Assembly: GCF_019511605.1 (NCBI RefSeq)
Contig: NZ_JAEUAV010000038.1
Location: 1 to 40,172, forward strand
DNA: 40,172 bases
Source of the DNA: Paraburkholderia phenoliruptrix
Lineage (GTDB): Bacteria > Pseudomonadota > Gammaproteobacteria > Burkholderiales > Burkholderiaceae
Direction: 5' to 3'
Shown here: piece by piece, positions 1 to 8,008 of the stretch
How the letters are laid out: every line of letters starts with the position of its first letter
Position numbering within the stretch: the stretch's first letter is position 1
The notes under the pieces: model-generated
What the model was told of the DNA's origin: nothing
Seen by the model: the letters and a program-made list of their open reading frames with translations, nothing else
Databases searched by the model: none
Translations under genes and position numbers: made by a program

Positions 1-90
1 CGCCTCCTCCCCTCCGCCTCGCGGCACGCCTGTCCCCGCCCCAAGCATTACCATGCGTAACGAATTATTGCGAACTATTATCATCCGTGT

Positions 91-109
91 AATGATACTG
101 ATTCTCATT
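91..109. promoter_or_regulatory. Candidate Fur box upstream of the TonB receptor
   Basis: The AT-rich stretch AATGATACTGATTCTCATT resembles the Fur consensus built from repeated NATWAT hexamers. It lies about 115 bases before a TonB-dependent siderophore receptor gene, in an otherwise GC-rich sequence. Fur control of such receptors is well established. That this site binds Fur is an inference from the match and the position. Confidence 0.6.
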
Positions 110-222
110 TGAGAACAAGACGATGGGCTCACCTCCGTTGCAGCCGGCAGCTTTCTGCCGACGCCGCACGGATGCTGGCGTCCGTCGAATCAGAACAATA
201 GCGACAACGACAGGGTATTGAG

Positions 223-2448
223 ATGTTCCGAAACACGCCTCTCGCGGCGGCCGTTCTGGTCGCATTCGCGACGCCGCTTTACGCTCAAACGACAGCAACG
301 CCCGCGAGCGGCGCACAGCCCGCGTCATCCAGTTCGACTTCCACTCCCAGCGCCAGCCAGAGCTCCGACGCTGCCACGCTGCCGGCCGTCAAGGTGACGG
401 GTCAGAACGGCGCGCAGGCCGAATTTGCGGCTGACGTCTCCAGCGTCGGCGCCAAGGTGCCGACCGCGCTGCGTGACATTCCGCAAGCCGCCGTCGTGGT
501 GCCTAAATCGGTGCTGCAATCGCAGGCGGCAAGCTCGTTCACCGACGCGCTGCGCAACGTGCCGGGCATCACCATCGGCGGGGCGGAAGGCGGACAGATC
601 GGCAACAACATTAACCTGCGCGGCTTCTCGGCGCGCACCGACATTTACCTCGACGGCTTCCGCGACCGCGGCCAGTACTACCGCGACACGTTCAACCTCG
701 AATCGATCGACGTGCTATACGGCCCGTCGTCGCTCTACTTCGGCCGCGGCTCGACGGGCGGCGTCATCAATCAGGTCAGCAAGCAGCCCACGCTCAAGCC
801 GCGCGCCGACGTGTCGGTGCAAGCCGGCACGCACGACCGCTATCGCACCACCGTGGACCTGAACGCGCCGATCACGTCGACGTCCGCATTCCGCATCAAC
901 GCGTTCGGCCAGGACCAGGGTTCGTCGCGCGACGTGATGAAGAACAAGGACTACGGCGTTGCGCCTGAAGTCAAATTCGGCATCGGCACGCCGACGGAAA
1001 TCACCCTGTCCGCGCTGATCCAGCACAACCGCGACCAGCCGGACTACGGCATTCCCGCGCTGAATGGTCACCCAGCGCCGGTCAATCGCGGCACGTTCTA
1101 CGGCTTCACCGACGACCGCACAATTCAGGACGTGCAAACGCTCAACGCCCGCATCGAACACCGCTTCAGCGACAACCTCAAACTGCGCAACCAGACGCAA
1201 TTCAGCCACTACAGCACGGAAGCGCGCGCGACCAACGCGGCCTCGGTACTGACCGGTCCGCTGCCGACGTCGCGCGCTTTGAGCAACGGCAACTACACGA
1301 CGATCGATCCGTCGAAACTGTTCGTGAAGCTGCAAGGCAAGGACCGCAACATCAACGATCATTCGGTCTACAACTCGACCGACATCGAAGCGAAGTTCGA
1401 CACGGGCCTCATCAAACACGACGTGGTGGCGGGCGTCGACCTGAGTCACGAAACGTATAGCAACCAGAGCTTCGCGACGACAACGCCAGGGCTGCCCACA
1501 AACACCATTGCAATCGTGCCGCTCGTCGATCCTTCGTATACGAAGCGTCCGTCGAATGCCAAAACGGTTGCGACGAATCTCGCGGAATCGAGCGCGAACG
1601 GCGTGGGCGTCTACGCGAACGACACGGTTTCCATCGGCGAACACTGGAAGGTGGTGGGCGGCCTGCGCTGGGACCGCTATGAAGCGTCGATCCACAACTC
1701 GATCAATTCGCCCTCCTACGCGACTCAGACGAACTACTTCACGAGCGTGCGCGGCGGCGTGATCTGGCAGCCGACAGACTGGCAGTCCTACTACGTGTCG
1801 TATGGCACGTCGTTCAATCCGTCGCTCGAAGCACTCACGCTCACCAACAGGCAGCAGAATCTGCCGCCGGAGCACAACAAGTCGTATGAGATCGGCGCGA
1901 AGCTGGATCTGCTGGGCGGCGGGCTGTCGGTCACGCAGTCGCTCTTCAACATCGAGAAGACGAACGCGCGTACATTGAATGCGGACGGCAGCTACACGCT
2001 CGATGGCGACGTGCGCGTGCGCGGCTACCAGCTCGGCGTGGCGGGCCACATTACGAACAAGTGGCAGGTGTTCGGCGGCTACACGTACATGGACGCCACG
2101 ATCCTGAAGGCGCTCGACGGCACCGCCGGCAAAACGCCCGCCAACACGCCGCGCAACATGCTGACGCTGTGGACCACCTACGCATTCACGCCCCACTGGG
2201 AAATTGGCGGCGGTCCGATCTACACGTCGTCGCGCTATGCGGCAAACAACAACTTCGTGCAGGTCGGCGGCTATACGCGCTGGGACGCAATGGCCGCGTA
2301 TCACGCGAAAAAATACGACGTCCAGTTCAACGTGCTGAATCTCACGGACAAGAACTACTACGACGCGCTGATTCCGTCGGACGGCGGACGCGCGGTGCCA
2401 GGCAACGGCCGCACGTTCCTCGCGACGTTAAACTACCGCTTCTTCTGA
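223..2448 (+). CDS. TonB-dependent siderophore receptor
   Basis: This is an outer-membrane receptor that would import a ferric siderophore using energy from TonB-ExbBD. The 741-residue protein starts with a signal peptide (hydrophobic core LAAAVLVAFATPLYA, cleavage likely after A21). A Ser/Thr/Ala-rich linker and a TonB-box-like segment (LPAVKVTGQ) follow. A plug domain then has the motifs DALRNVPGI, NLRGF, DIYLDGFRDRGQYYRD and GRGSTGGVIN. The rest is a 22-strand barrel ending in the usual C-terminal aromatic residue (YRFF). An AGGG ribosome site stands 7 bases before the ATG. The gene is followed by piuC, the same pairing as fiu-ybiX in E. coli and piuA-piuC in Pseudomonas. A catecholate-type substrate is therefore likely but not shown. 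A candidate Fur box lies upstream and a strong terminator-like hairpin downstream. Confidence 0.93.
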   Translation: MFRNTPLAAAVLVAFATPLYAQTTATPASGAQPASSSSTSTPSASQSSDAATLPAVKVTGQNGAQAEFAADVSSVGAKVPTALRDIPQAAVVVPKSVLQSQAASSFTDALRNVPGITIGGAEGGQIGNNINLRGFSARTDIYLDGFRDRGQYYRDTFNLESIDVLYGPSSLYFGRGSTGGVINQVSKQPTLKPRADVSVQAGTHDRYRTTVDLNAPITSTSAFRINAFGQDQGSSRDVMKNKDYGVAPEVKFGIGTPTEITLSALIQHNRDQPDYGIPALNGHPAPVNRGTFYGFTDDRTIQDVQTLNARIEHRFSDNLKLRNQTQFSHYSTEARATNAASVLTGPLPTSRALSNGNYTTIDPSKLFVKLQGKDRNINDHSVYNSTDIEAKFDTGLIKHDVVAGVDLSHETYSNQSFATTTPGLPTNTIAIVPLVDPSYTKRPSNAKTVATNLAESSANGVGVYANDTVSIGEHWKVVGGLRWDRYEASIHNSINSPSYATQTNYFTSVRGGVIWQPTDWQSYYVSYGTSFNPSLEALTLTNRQQNLPPEHNKSYEIGAKLDLLGGGLSVTQSLFNIEKTNARTLNADGSYTLDGDVRVRGYQLGVAGHITNKWQVFGGYTYMDATILKALDGTAGKTPANTPRNMLTLWTTYAFTPHWEIGGGPIYTSSRYAANNNFVQVGGYTRWDAMAAYHAKKYDVQFNVLNLTDKNYYDALIPSDGGRAVPGNGRTFLATLNYRFF

Positions 2449-2487
2449 TCGCCGGGCGGCGAACTCAACGCGTACGCCAAGCACGCC

Positions 2488-2540
2488 GCGCGCCTGTTCG
2501 CTGCCCGCTTTGTCGGGCGAGCGAACAGGCGCGCGTTTTT
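2488..2540 (+). terminator. Strong hairpin with T-run between the TonB receptor and piuC
   Basis: A perfect 14-bp stem pairs GCGCGCCTGTTCGC (2488-2501) with 2521-2534. A second small GCCCG/CGGGC stem sits in the loop, and a T5 tract closes the structure at 2536-2540. It fits an intrinsic terminator for the receptor mRNA. It ends only 19 bases before the piuC ATG, so it may set the ratio of receptor to PiuC rather than fully separate them. Confidence 0.8.
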
Positions 2541-2559
2541 GCAGCAGGAAACTCCAACC

Positions 2560-3246
2560 ATGATTGTCTCGATCCCCGACGTTTTCAGTCCCGCGGACGC
2601 CGCCGCGATGCGCGCCCAACTCGAGGCGGCCACCGGCTCGTGGGTCGACGGTCGGGCAACGGCCGGCTATCAGGGCGCGCCCGTCAAGCGCAATCAGCAG
2701 ATTGCCGAAGGCTCGCCGATCGCGCTGGAAATGGGCGACAGAATCCTCGCGGCGCTCGAGCGGCATCCGCTTTTCATCAGCGCCGCGCTGCCGAACAAGG
2801 TTTATCCGCCGCTCTTTAACCGCTATGAAGGCGGCATGCATTTCGGCAGCCATGTCGACGGCGCAATCCGCCTCGTGCCCGGAAGCGGCGCGCGCGTGCG
2901 TACCGATCTGTCCGTTACGCTGTTCCTCACGCCGCCTGGCGACTACGACGGCGGCGAACTGCTGATAGAGGACACGTTCGGCGTGCAGGAAGTCAAGCTG
3001 CCCGCCGGGCATGCCATCGTTTACCCGGGCACGAGCCTGCATCAGGTGCGGCCGGTGACGCGCGGCGCGCGCGTCTCAAGCTTCTTCTGGGTGCAAAGCC
3101 TCGTGCGCGACGACACGCAGCGCGCCATGCTGTTCGACATGGACGGCGCGATCCAGCGTCTGAACGCGTCGAATGCGGACGACGCGGCTCGCCGCACGCT
3201 GGTCGGCTGCTATCACAACCTGCTGCGCATGTGGAGCGAAACGTAA
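2560..3246 (+). CDS. piuC: PKHD-type Fe(II)/2-oxoglutarate dioxygenase PiuC
   Basis: This 228-residue protein belongs to the PiuC/YbiX family of Fe(II)- and 2-oxoglutarate-dependent hydroxylases. The iron ligands are visible as H98-x-D100 (HVD) and H161 (SLHQV). R171 in the segment RGARVSSFFW is the expected 2-oxoglutarate-binding residue. The ATG at 2560 is chosen because AGGAA (2546-2550) stands 9 bases upstream and family members start MI/ML near this point. An in-frame TTG at 2539 lies inside the terminator T-run and is rejected. Family members sit beside TonB siderophore receptors, as here. Their exact substrate is unclear, and a role in handling imported siderophores is inferred from context. 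Confidence 0.92.
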   Translation: MIVSIPDVFSPADAAAMRAQLEAATGSWVDGRATAGYQGAPVKRNQQIAEGSPIALEMGDRILAALERHPLFISAALPNKVYPPLFNRYEGGMHFGSHVDGAIRLVPGSGARVRTDLSVTLFLTPPGDYDGGELLIEDTFGVQEVKLPAGHAIVYPGTSLHQVRPVTRGARVSSFFWVQSLVRDDTQRAMLFDMDGAIQRLNASNADDAARRTLVGCYHNLLRMWSET

Positions 3247-3253
3247 TTCGCTG

Positions 3254-3300
3254 GCGCGGCGGGTTCACCCTGCATGCTGGCTAGAGCCGCGCGCTTTTTT
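3254..3300 (+). terminator. Probable terminator after piuC
   Basis: GCGCGGC (3254-3260) can pair with GCCGCGC (3286-3292), with a small GGGT/ACCC hairpin inside the loop and a T6 run at 3295-3300. It begins 7 bases after the piuC stop codon. The long loop makes it weaker than the preceding terminator. The rest of the 293-base gap up to the peroxiredoxin gene shows no gene that I can support. Confidence 0.55.
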
Positions 3301-3539
3301 GTCCTACGCTTTAAGCGCGACGCGTGGCGCATCCGTGTGCGTCCGTGTGTTTGCGCAGTACAGCAATCCGCGAAGACGTGCACTTTCGCACGCGCGCAGG
3401 TTCCTCCTGCACGAAGACCGTAGAGGCGGCTGGAGGCTGATCGGAGGCAAGCAATCGCCTGATCATAGTTCAGGCAACCCGGGGATAACGGCCCAGAGAA
3501 GCGGCGCACTTCCCCGGCGCGTTCTCATGGAGGATGACG

Positions 3540-4193
3540 ATGTCGATTCGACTAGGAGAGGAAGCTCCGGATTTCACCGCGGAAACCACTGAAGGCACCA
3601 TCCGTTTCCACGAATGGATCGGCGACCAGTGGGCGGTTCTGTTCTCGCATCCGAAGGACTTCACGCCCGTCTGCACCACTGAGCTCGGATACATGGCCGG
3701 CCTCAAGCCGGAATTCGAAAAGCGCAATACGAAGATCATCGGCCTGAGTGTCGACCCCGTCAGCGACCATCAGAGGTGGGTCAAGGATATCGAGGAAACG
3801 CAGGGCCACGCGGTCAATTACCCGCTGATCGGCGACGCCGATCTGAACGTCGCAAAGCTGTACGATATGATTCACCCGAATGCGAGCGGCGGCACCCGCA
3901 CCGCAGCGGATAACGCCACCGTGCGCTCGGTGTTCATCATCGGGCCGGACAAGAAGATCAAGGCGATGCTCGTGTACCCGATGAGTTCCGGGCGCAATTT
4001 CGACGAAGTGCTACGGCTGCTCGATTCGCTACAGTTGAGCGCGAAACATTCGGTCGCCACGCCCGTGAACTGGAAGCCGGGGGACGATGTCATCATTCCG
4101 ACGTCCGTCTCGAACGATGATGCAGCAAAGAAATACCCCGAAGGTTTCAAAACCCTGAAGCCGTATTTGCGGTACGTTGCGCAGCCGCGGTGA
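3540..4193 (+). CDS. lsfA: 1-Cys peroxiredoxin (Prx6/LsfA family)
   Basis: This 217-residue thiol peroxidase would reduce hydrogen peroxide and organic hydroperoxides in the cytoplasm. The active-site segment is HPKDFTPVCTTE, with peroxidatic Cys45 and its partner Thr42. No other cysteine occurs in the protein, which places it in the 1-Cys Prx6 group. The long C-terminal extension typical of that group is present. The start at 3540 is preferred over the ATG at 3534 because GGAGG (3529-3533) abuts the earlier ATG but stands 6 bases from this one, and homologues begin MSIRLG. It stands alone with its own leader. The following persulfide dioxygenase is on the same strand and also handles thiol chemistry. 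LsfA as a name follows the Pseudomonas sulfur-regulated homologue, and the regulation here is unknown. Confidence 0.93.
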   Translation: MSIRLGEEAPDFTAETTEGTIRFHEWIGDQWAVLFSHPKDFTPVCTTELGYMAGLKPEFEKRNTKIIGLSVDPVSDHQRWVKDIEETQGHAVNYPLIGDADLNVAKLYDMIHPNASGGTRTAADNATVRSVFIIGPDKKIKAMLVYPMSSGRNFDEVLRLLDSLQLSAKHSVATPVNWKPGDDVIIPTSVSNDDAAKKYPEGFKTLKPYLRYVAQPR

Positions 4194-4266
4194 AATTGCG
4201 GCGCGGTGAGCCGGGCGCCGCCACGCGCCCGGCTCTCGCGACAATGCGCACCACGGAGACCAAACC

Positions 4267-5340
4267 TTGCTGATTTTCCGACAACTCATCGACCCGCAGT
4301 CGTCCACCTACACGTATCTTCTTGCCGACAGCACGACGCGCGAAGCGGTGCTTATCGACCCCGTGTTCGAGCAGGTACGCCGCGACAGCGCGCTGATTCA
4401 GGAACTCGGCCTCCGCCTTCTTTACACGATCGACACCCACGTGCACGCCGATCACGTGACGGGCGCATGGATGATGAAACGCCGCGTCGGCAGCGAAATA
4501 GCGATATCGGCTGCGAGCGGCGCGCAAGGCGCCGACCGCTATCTGAATCACGGCGACCGGTGCGAATTCGGCACACGCTACCTCGAAGTGCGGGCGACGC
4601 CCGGTCATACGAACGGCTGCATCAGCCTTGCACTCGACGACGGCACGATGATGTTCACGGGCGACTGCCTGCTGATTCGCGGCACAGGGCGCACGGATTT
4701 CCAGCAAGGCGATGCCCGCACGATGTACCGTGCAATCCACGGGCAGATCTTCAGTCAGCCGGACACCTGCCTGCTGTATCCGGCTCACGACTACCGCGGC
4801 CTGACGGTCACGAGCGTGGCCGAAGAGCGGCGCTTCAATCCGCGCCTGGGCGGCGAGCTGTGCGAAGACGATTTCGTCGGCTACGTGACGAACCTGCGGC
4901 TGCCGCATCCGAAGCAGATTGACGTTGCGGTGCCTGCAAACCTCAAATGCGGCGAGGCGGCGAGCGATCCGACGCAGGCCGCCGAGCCGGATTGGGCGCC
5001 GCTTGCCTACACGTTCGCGGGAATCTGGGAAGTCGGGCCGCAATGGCTCGAGGACAATCTGCGTTCGGTGCAAATCGTGGACGTGCGCGAGCCGGACGAG
5101 TTCGATGGACCGCTTGGCCGCATTCCTCACGCCCAGCTCATTTCGCTCGGCAATCTGGCGGCACGAGCGGCCGAGCTGAGCAAAGATTGCCCCGTCGTGA
5201 CCGTGTGCCGCGCGGGGGGTCGTTCGGCGCAAGCCACAGTGATCCTGCGCCAGGCGGGTTTCGACAAGGTGGCGAACCTCGCAGGCGGTATGCTGCGCTG
5301 GCGTGCGGAGAGCCGCGTCGTGGAAAACGGCAGCCTGTAG
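4267..5340 (+). CDS. Persulfide dioxygenase-rhodanese fusion (PRF)
   Basis: This two-domain sulfur enzyme has 357 residues. The N-terminal metallo-beta-lactamase fold is of the ETHE1 type: H58-x-H60-x-D62-H63 (THVHADH), then H114, D133 and H174. By family comparison H58, H114 and D133 would bind a single iron. The C-terminal rhodanese domain has the active loop CRAGGR with Cys314. In related fusions the dioxygenase oxidises glutathione persulfide to sulfite and the rhodanese moves sulfur between sulfite or thiosulfate and glutathione. The catalytic Cys number agrees with what I recall for the characterised Burkholderia (Paraburkholderia) phytofirmans PRF. The start is a TTG, supported by GGAGA (4255-4259) 7 bases upstream and by the family N-terminus (FRQL-D-SSTYTYLL). 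Confidence 0.93.
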   Translation: MLIFRQLIDPQSSTYTYLLADSTTREAVLIDPVFEQVRRDSALIQELGLRLLYTIDTHVHADHVTGAWMMKRRVGSEIAISAASGAQGADRYLNHGDRCEFGTRYLEVRATPGHTNGCISLALDDGTMMFTGDCLLIRGTGRTDFQQGDARTMYRAIHGQIFSQPDTCLLYPAHDYRGLTVTSVAEERRFNPRLGGELCEDDFVGYVTNLRLPHPKQIDVAVPANLKCGEAASDPTQAAEPDWAPLAYTFAGIWEVGPQWLEDNLRSVQIVDVREPDEFDGPLGRIPHAQLISLGNLAARAAELSKDCPVVTVCRAGGRSAQATVILRQAGFDKVANLAGGMLRWRAESRVVENGSL

Positions 5341-5430
5341 CGCGCATAGCAATTTCCTTCAATACACCTTGCCTCGCCGCCGATACCGTTCAAGCGCGTC
5401 AATCCCGCGCATTCACGTATCGAGGCACCG

Positions 5431-6018
5431 ATGTCCGTTTTGCTTTCCATGGCCGCGTTCGCGCTGGCTTCGTCTATTTCTCCCGGTCCCGTCAATGTCG
5501 TTGCGTTGAGCGCCGGCGCGCAGCATGGCTTTGCCGCAAGCCTGCGCCACGTGGGCGGCGCGACCGTCGGCTTCACGTTGCTGCTTCTGCTTGTCGGCCT
5601 GGGGCTGCACGAATTGCTCGTGCATGTTCCCGTTCTTGTCGAGGTCGTCAAATGGGCCGGCGTGGCGTTTCTGCTTTACATGGCCTATAGACTTGCCGTC
5701 GACGAAGGCCGGCTCGGCGCCGACGCACCGTCACGCGGCCCCTCGTTCGCGTACGGCGCGGCGATGCAATGGCTCAATCCGAAAGCCTGGCTCGCGTCGC
5801 TGGCCGGCATGGGCGCCTATGCAGCCGACGGCGACGGCCAGCTCGTCTGGCAATTTGCGGTGATTTACTTCGTGGTCTGTTATGTGTCGATTGCGAGCTG
5901 GGCTTATGCCGGTACGCATCTGCGCAAGTATCTGCAGGCGCCGCGGCGTGTCAGGCTGTTCAATCGGGCCATGGCCGCGTTGCTGGGCGCGAGCGCGTTG
6001 TACCTCGTTGCGACTTGA
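5431..6018 (+). CDS. LysE/RhtB-family amino-acid exporter
   Basis: This 195-residue inner-membrane protein has about six hydrophobic segments. It carries the family N-terminal signature SISPGPVNVVALSAGAQHG and the internal signature MQWLNPKAWLASLAGMGAY. LysE/RhtB proteins export amino acids or related small molecules; the substrate cannot be read from sequence. It converges with an AraC-type regulator whose stop codon is 64 bases away. LysE-family exporters and AraC regulators are often neighbours in Burkholderia, so this regulator is the first candidate for its control. Confidence 0.9.
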   Translation: MSVLLSMAAFALASSISPGPVNVVALSAGAQHGFAASLRHVGGATVGFTLLLLLVGLGLHELLVHVPVLVEVVKWAGVAFLLYMAYRLAVDEGRLGADAPSRGPSFAYGAAMQWLNPKAWLASLAGMGAYAADGDGQLVWQFAVIYFVVCYVSIASWAYAGTHLRKYLQAPRRVRLFNRAMAALLGASALYLVAT

Positions 6019-6082
6019 TGCGTGGTTGTGCCTCGGTTCAGCGAGCATGCAAGGCGCCTGCGAAACGCGAGCGCAAGCGTGC

Positions 6083-6949
6083 TCAACTCCGATACTGCCC
6101 AGGCGTCGCCGCGACCAGGCGTTTGAACGTGCGCTGCAAATGCGCCTGATCGGCAAAGCCTGCGTCGAGCGCCACCTCGGCAATCACGCGGCCGCGCCGC
6201 AGTTGCGCGCGGCTGTACTGAATGCGGCGATTGATCAGGTAAGCGTGCGGCGTCATGCCGTAGCGCTCCTTGAATGCGCGAATCAGATGCGATGCCGACA
6301 AACCCGCCGCCTCGCATATGTCCTCGAGCCTGAGCGCCCGCGTGCAATTGTCCGCGATGAATTCAGCCGCGCGCGCGAGCTGACGGCTCGCAGGGTCGCC
6401 GCAACAAGGAGCACGGTTCAGGCGCTGCTGAACTTCTGTGAAGAACGTTATCGCTGCGCTTTGCTTGCGCAGCAGATCCGTTTCGCTGTCGACGAGAATG
6501 CCATGCAGCCGGTTCAGGCCGTCGAACAGTTCGGCGTCTGTGCTCATAGTCTGCGAGAACGCGCGAAACGCGCGGCTCGCACTGAAGCCGAGCTCGTGTT
6601 GCAGATCGGTGAGCCACGCCACGTCGACATGAAGCATGCGATACGACCAGCGCTCGTCGGCGACTGGGTTGCACGCATGCACGTCGTCGGGATTCATCAG
6701 AACGACCGCGCCTGCACCGGTCCACTCGCGGGCATGACGATTCACATACACGCTGCGCCCGCCGGTGACCGCGCCGATCGAAAACGTTTCGTGCGAGTGC
6801 TTGGCGTAGCAGATGTCGCGACCGTCTTCGATGGAGCGCGCCTCGATGTACGGCAACGCGTCGCTACGCCAGAAGCGCGGCTCGCTTGCGAGGTTTGCCG
6901 GAGCGCTTGCGTGATTCACATGAGTTATCGCCGCTTTCGTCGTGCTCAT
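6083..6949 (-). CDS. AraC-family transcriptional regulator
   Basis: This 288-residue regulator has an N-terminal cupin-like sensor (segments HSHETFSIGAVTGG and NPDDVHACNP) and two C-terminal helix-turn-helix motifs. The motifs are seen in LEDICEAAGLSASHLIRAFK and in the ending FADQAHLQRTFKRLVAATPGQYR. The longest reading frame starts at 7018, but its first 23 residues look non-coding, and the ATG at 6949 (MSTTKAAI) gives the usual family length. It converges with the LysE-family exporter gene and may control it. No operator was identified. Confidence 0.88.
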   Translation of the reverse strand: MSTTKAAITHVNHASAPANLASEPRFWRSDALPYIEARSIEDGRDICYAKHSHETFSIGAVTGGRSVYVNRHAREWTGAGAVVLMNPDDVHACNPVADERWSYRMLHVDVAWLTDLQHELGFSASRAFRAFSQTMSTDAELFDGLNRLHGILVDSETDLLRKQSAAITFFTEVQQRLNRAPCCGDPASRQLARAAEFIADNCTRALRLEDICEAAGLSASHLIRAFKERYGMTPHAYLINRRIQYSRAQLRRGRVIAEVALDAGFADQAHLQRTFKRLVAATPGQYRS

Positions 6950-7094
6950 TTGCGCGTCTCCGATATGCGTGGGCCTCGCGCACAAGCGCGGCCAGCAGCC
7001 GCAACCTCGCGAGACCACTTATCGTAGCGGTCGAGCGCGCCGCCAACAAGCCGGATCATGCCGTGACGAGCGCGCCTGGCGCCCGCGTCGCCGC

Positions 7095-7889
7095 CTATTT
7101 CGCGGAAACGTCGATATTGCCGAGATATTTCGTCGCGAGCGTTTTCACCGTGCCGTCTGCCTGCACCTTGGCGATCGCGGCGTTCAGGCGCTCGCGCAAC
7201 GCTGTATCGCCTTTGCGAATGCCATATGCGATCCCGCTGCCGAGAATCTTGTCGTCGCGAACCGGCTGCCCGACGAACGCATAGTCCTTGCCGTTCGGCT
7301 TCGACAGAAAGCCGGTTTGCCCCGCGGGCGCGAGCACGAGTGTTGCGTCGAGCCGCCCGGCGACGAGGTCCGTGTAGACCTGGTTCTGATCCTGATACGC
7401 GACGACGGTCACGCCCGCTGGCTCCCAATGCGTCTTCGCGAACGTCTCCTGAATCGACGCCTGCAGCACGCCCACGCGTTTGCCCTTCAGGGCCTCGGCG
7501 CTCGGCAGCAGGCCGCTGTCGCGCTTTGCGATGAGTTGCGTCGGCACACGGTAGACGACCGTCGTGAAGTCGATGGTTTGGCGACGCTGCTCGGTCGCAT
7601 TCATCGCCGAATTGATTGCGTCGAACTTGCGGCCTTGCAGCGCCGGAATCAAACCGTCGAACGACGTCTCCACCCACTTGCACGTCATATGCGCGGCGGC
7701 GCACACCGCATTGCCCACGTCGATGTCGAGCCCTTGCAACTCTCCGTTAGGGCCCTTCGATTCGAACGGCGGATACTGCGCTTCGAGCCCGAAACGCAGC
7801 GTGGATGTATCGGCCGCAAGCGCGGCGGGCGACGCCGCCACCGATGCGAAAGCGCAGGCCAGCGCCAACCAGAGCTTGAGCAGTTTCAT
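7095..7889 (-). CDS. Periplasmic amino-acid-binding protein of an ABC transporter
   Basis: This 264-residue solute-binding protein of family 3 (lysine/arginine/ornithine/histidine and opine type) has a clear signal peptide (LLKLWLALACAFASVAASPAALA, cleavage after A25). The mature start LRFGLEAQYPPFE and the segments DIDVGNAVCA and FDAINSAMNATEQR are typical of the family. No permease or ATPase gene lies beside it, so it is an orphan that must work with a transporter encoded elsewhere. It may instead feed the transport or metabolism linked to the upstream aminotransferase. The ligand is inferred to be a cationic amino acid from family resemblance only. Confidence 0.88.
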   Translation of the reverse strand: MKLLKLWLALACAFASVAASPAALAADTSTLRFGLEAQYPPFESKGPNGELQGLDIDVGNAVCAAAHMTCKWVETSFDGLIPALQGRKFDAINSAMNATEQRRQTIDFTTVVYRVPTQLIAKRDSGLLPSAEALKGKRVGVLQASIQETFAKTHWEPAGVTVVAYQDQNQVYTDLVAGRLDATLVLAPAGQTGFLSKPNGKDYAFVGQPVRDDKILGSGIAYGIRKGDTALRERLNAAIAKVQADGTVKTLATKYLGNIDVSAK

Positions 7890-7975
7890 AGCAGGTTCCT
7901 TCCCCTTCCGTTTCGTTGTAATGCGAACGCGCAGCGTGTGGATGTGTCGTCGCGCGACGATCTTACTGCGTTCAA

Positions 7976-7997
7976 AAATACCCGCGCTCGCGCGTCA
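7976..7997 (-). terminator. Weak possible terminator after the aminotransferase gene
   Basis: Read on the minus strand, a short GC-rich hairpin (GACGCGCGAGCGCG region) runs into TATTTTT. The stem is short and the T-run is broken by an A, so this is a tentative call. Confidence 0.3.
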
Positions 7998-8008
7998 TGC
8001 AGGCAGCT

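Noticed and set aside
715..2304. Long minus-strand frame (529 residues) across the TonB receptor
   Set aside because: It is very rich in Arg, Val and His with no recognisable domain, and lies wholly antisense to a clear receptor gene.
5882..7027. Plus-strand frame of 381 residues opposite the AraC regulator
   Set aside because: Arg/Ala/Cys-rich shadow without a family. The minus-strand AraC gene is clear.
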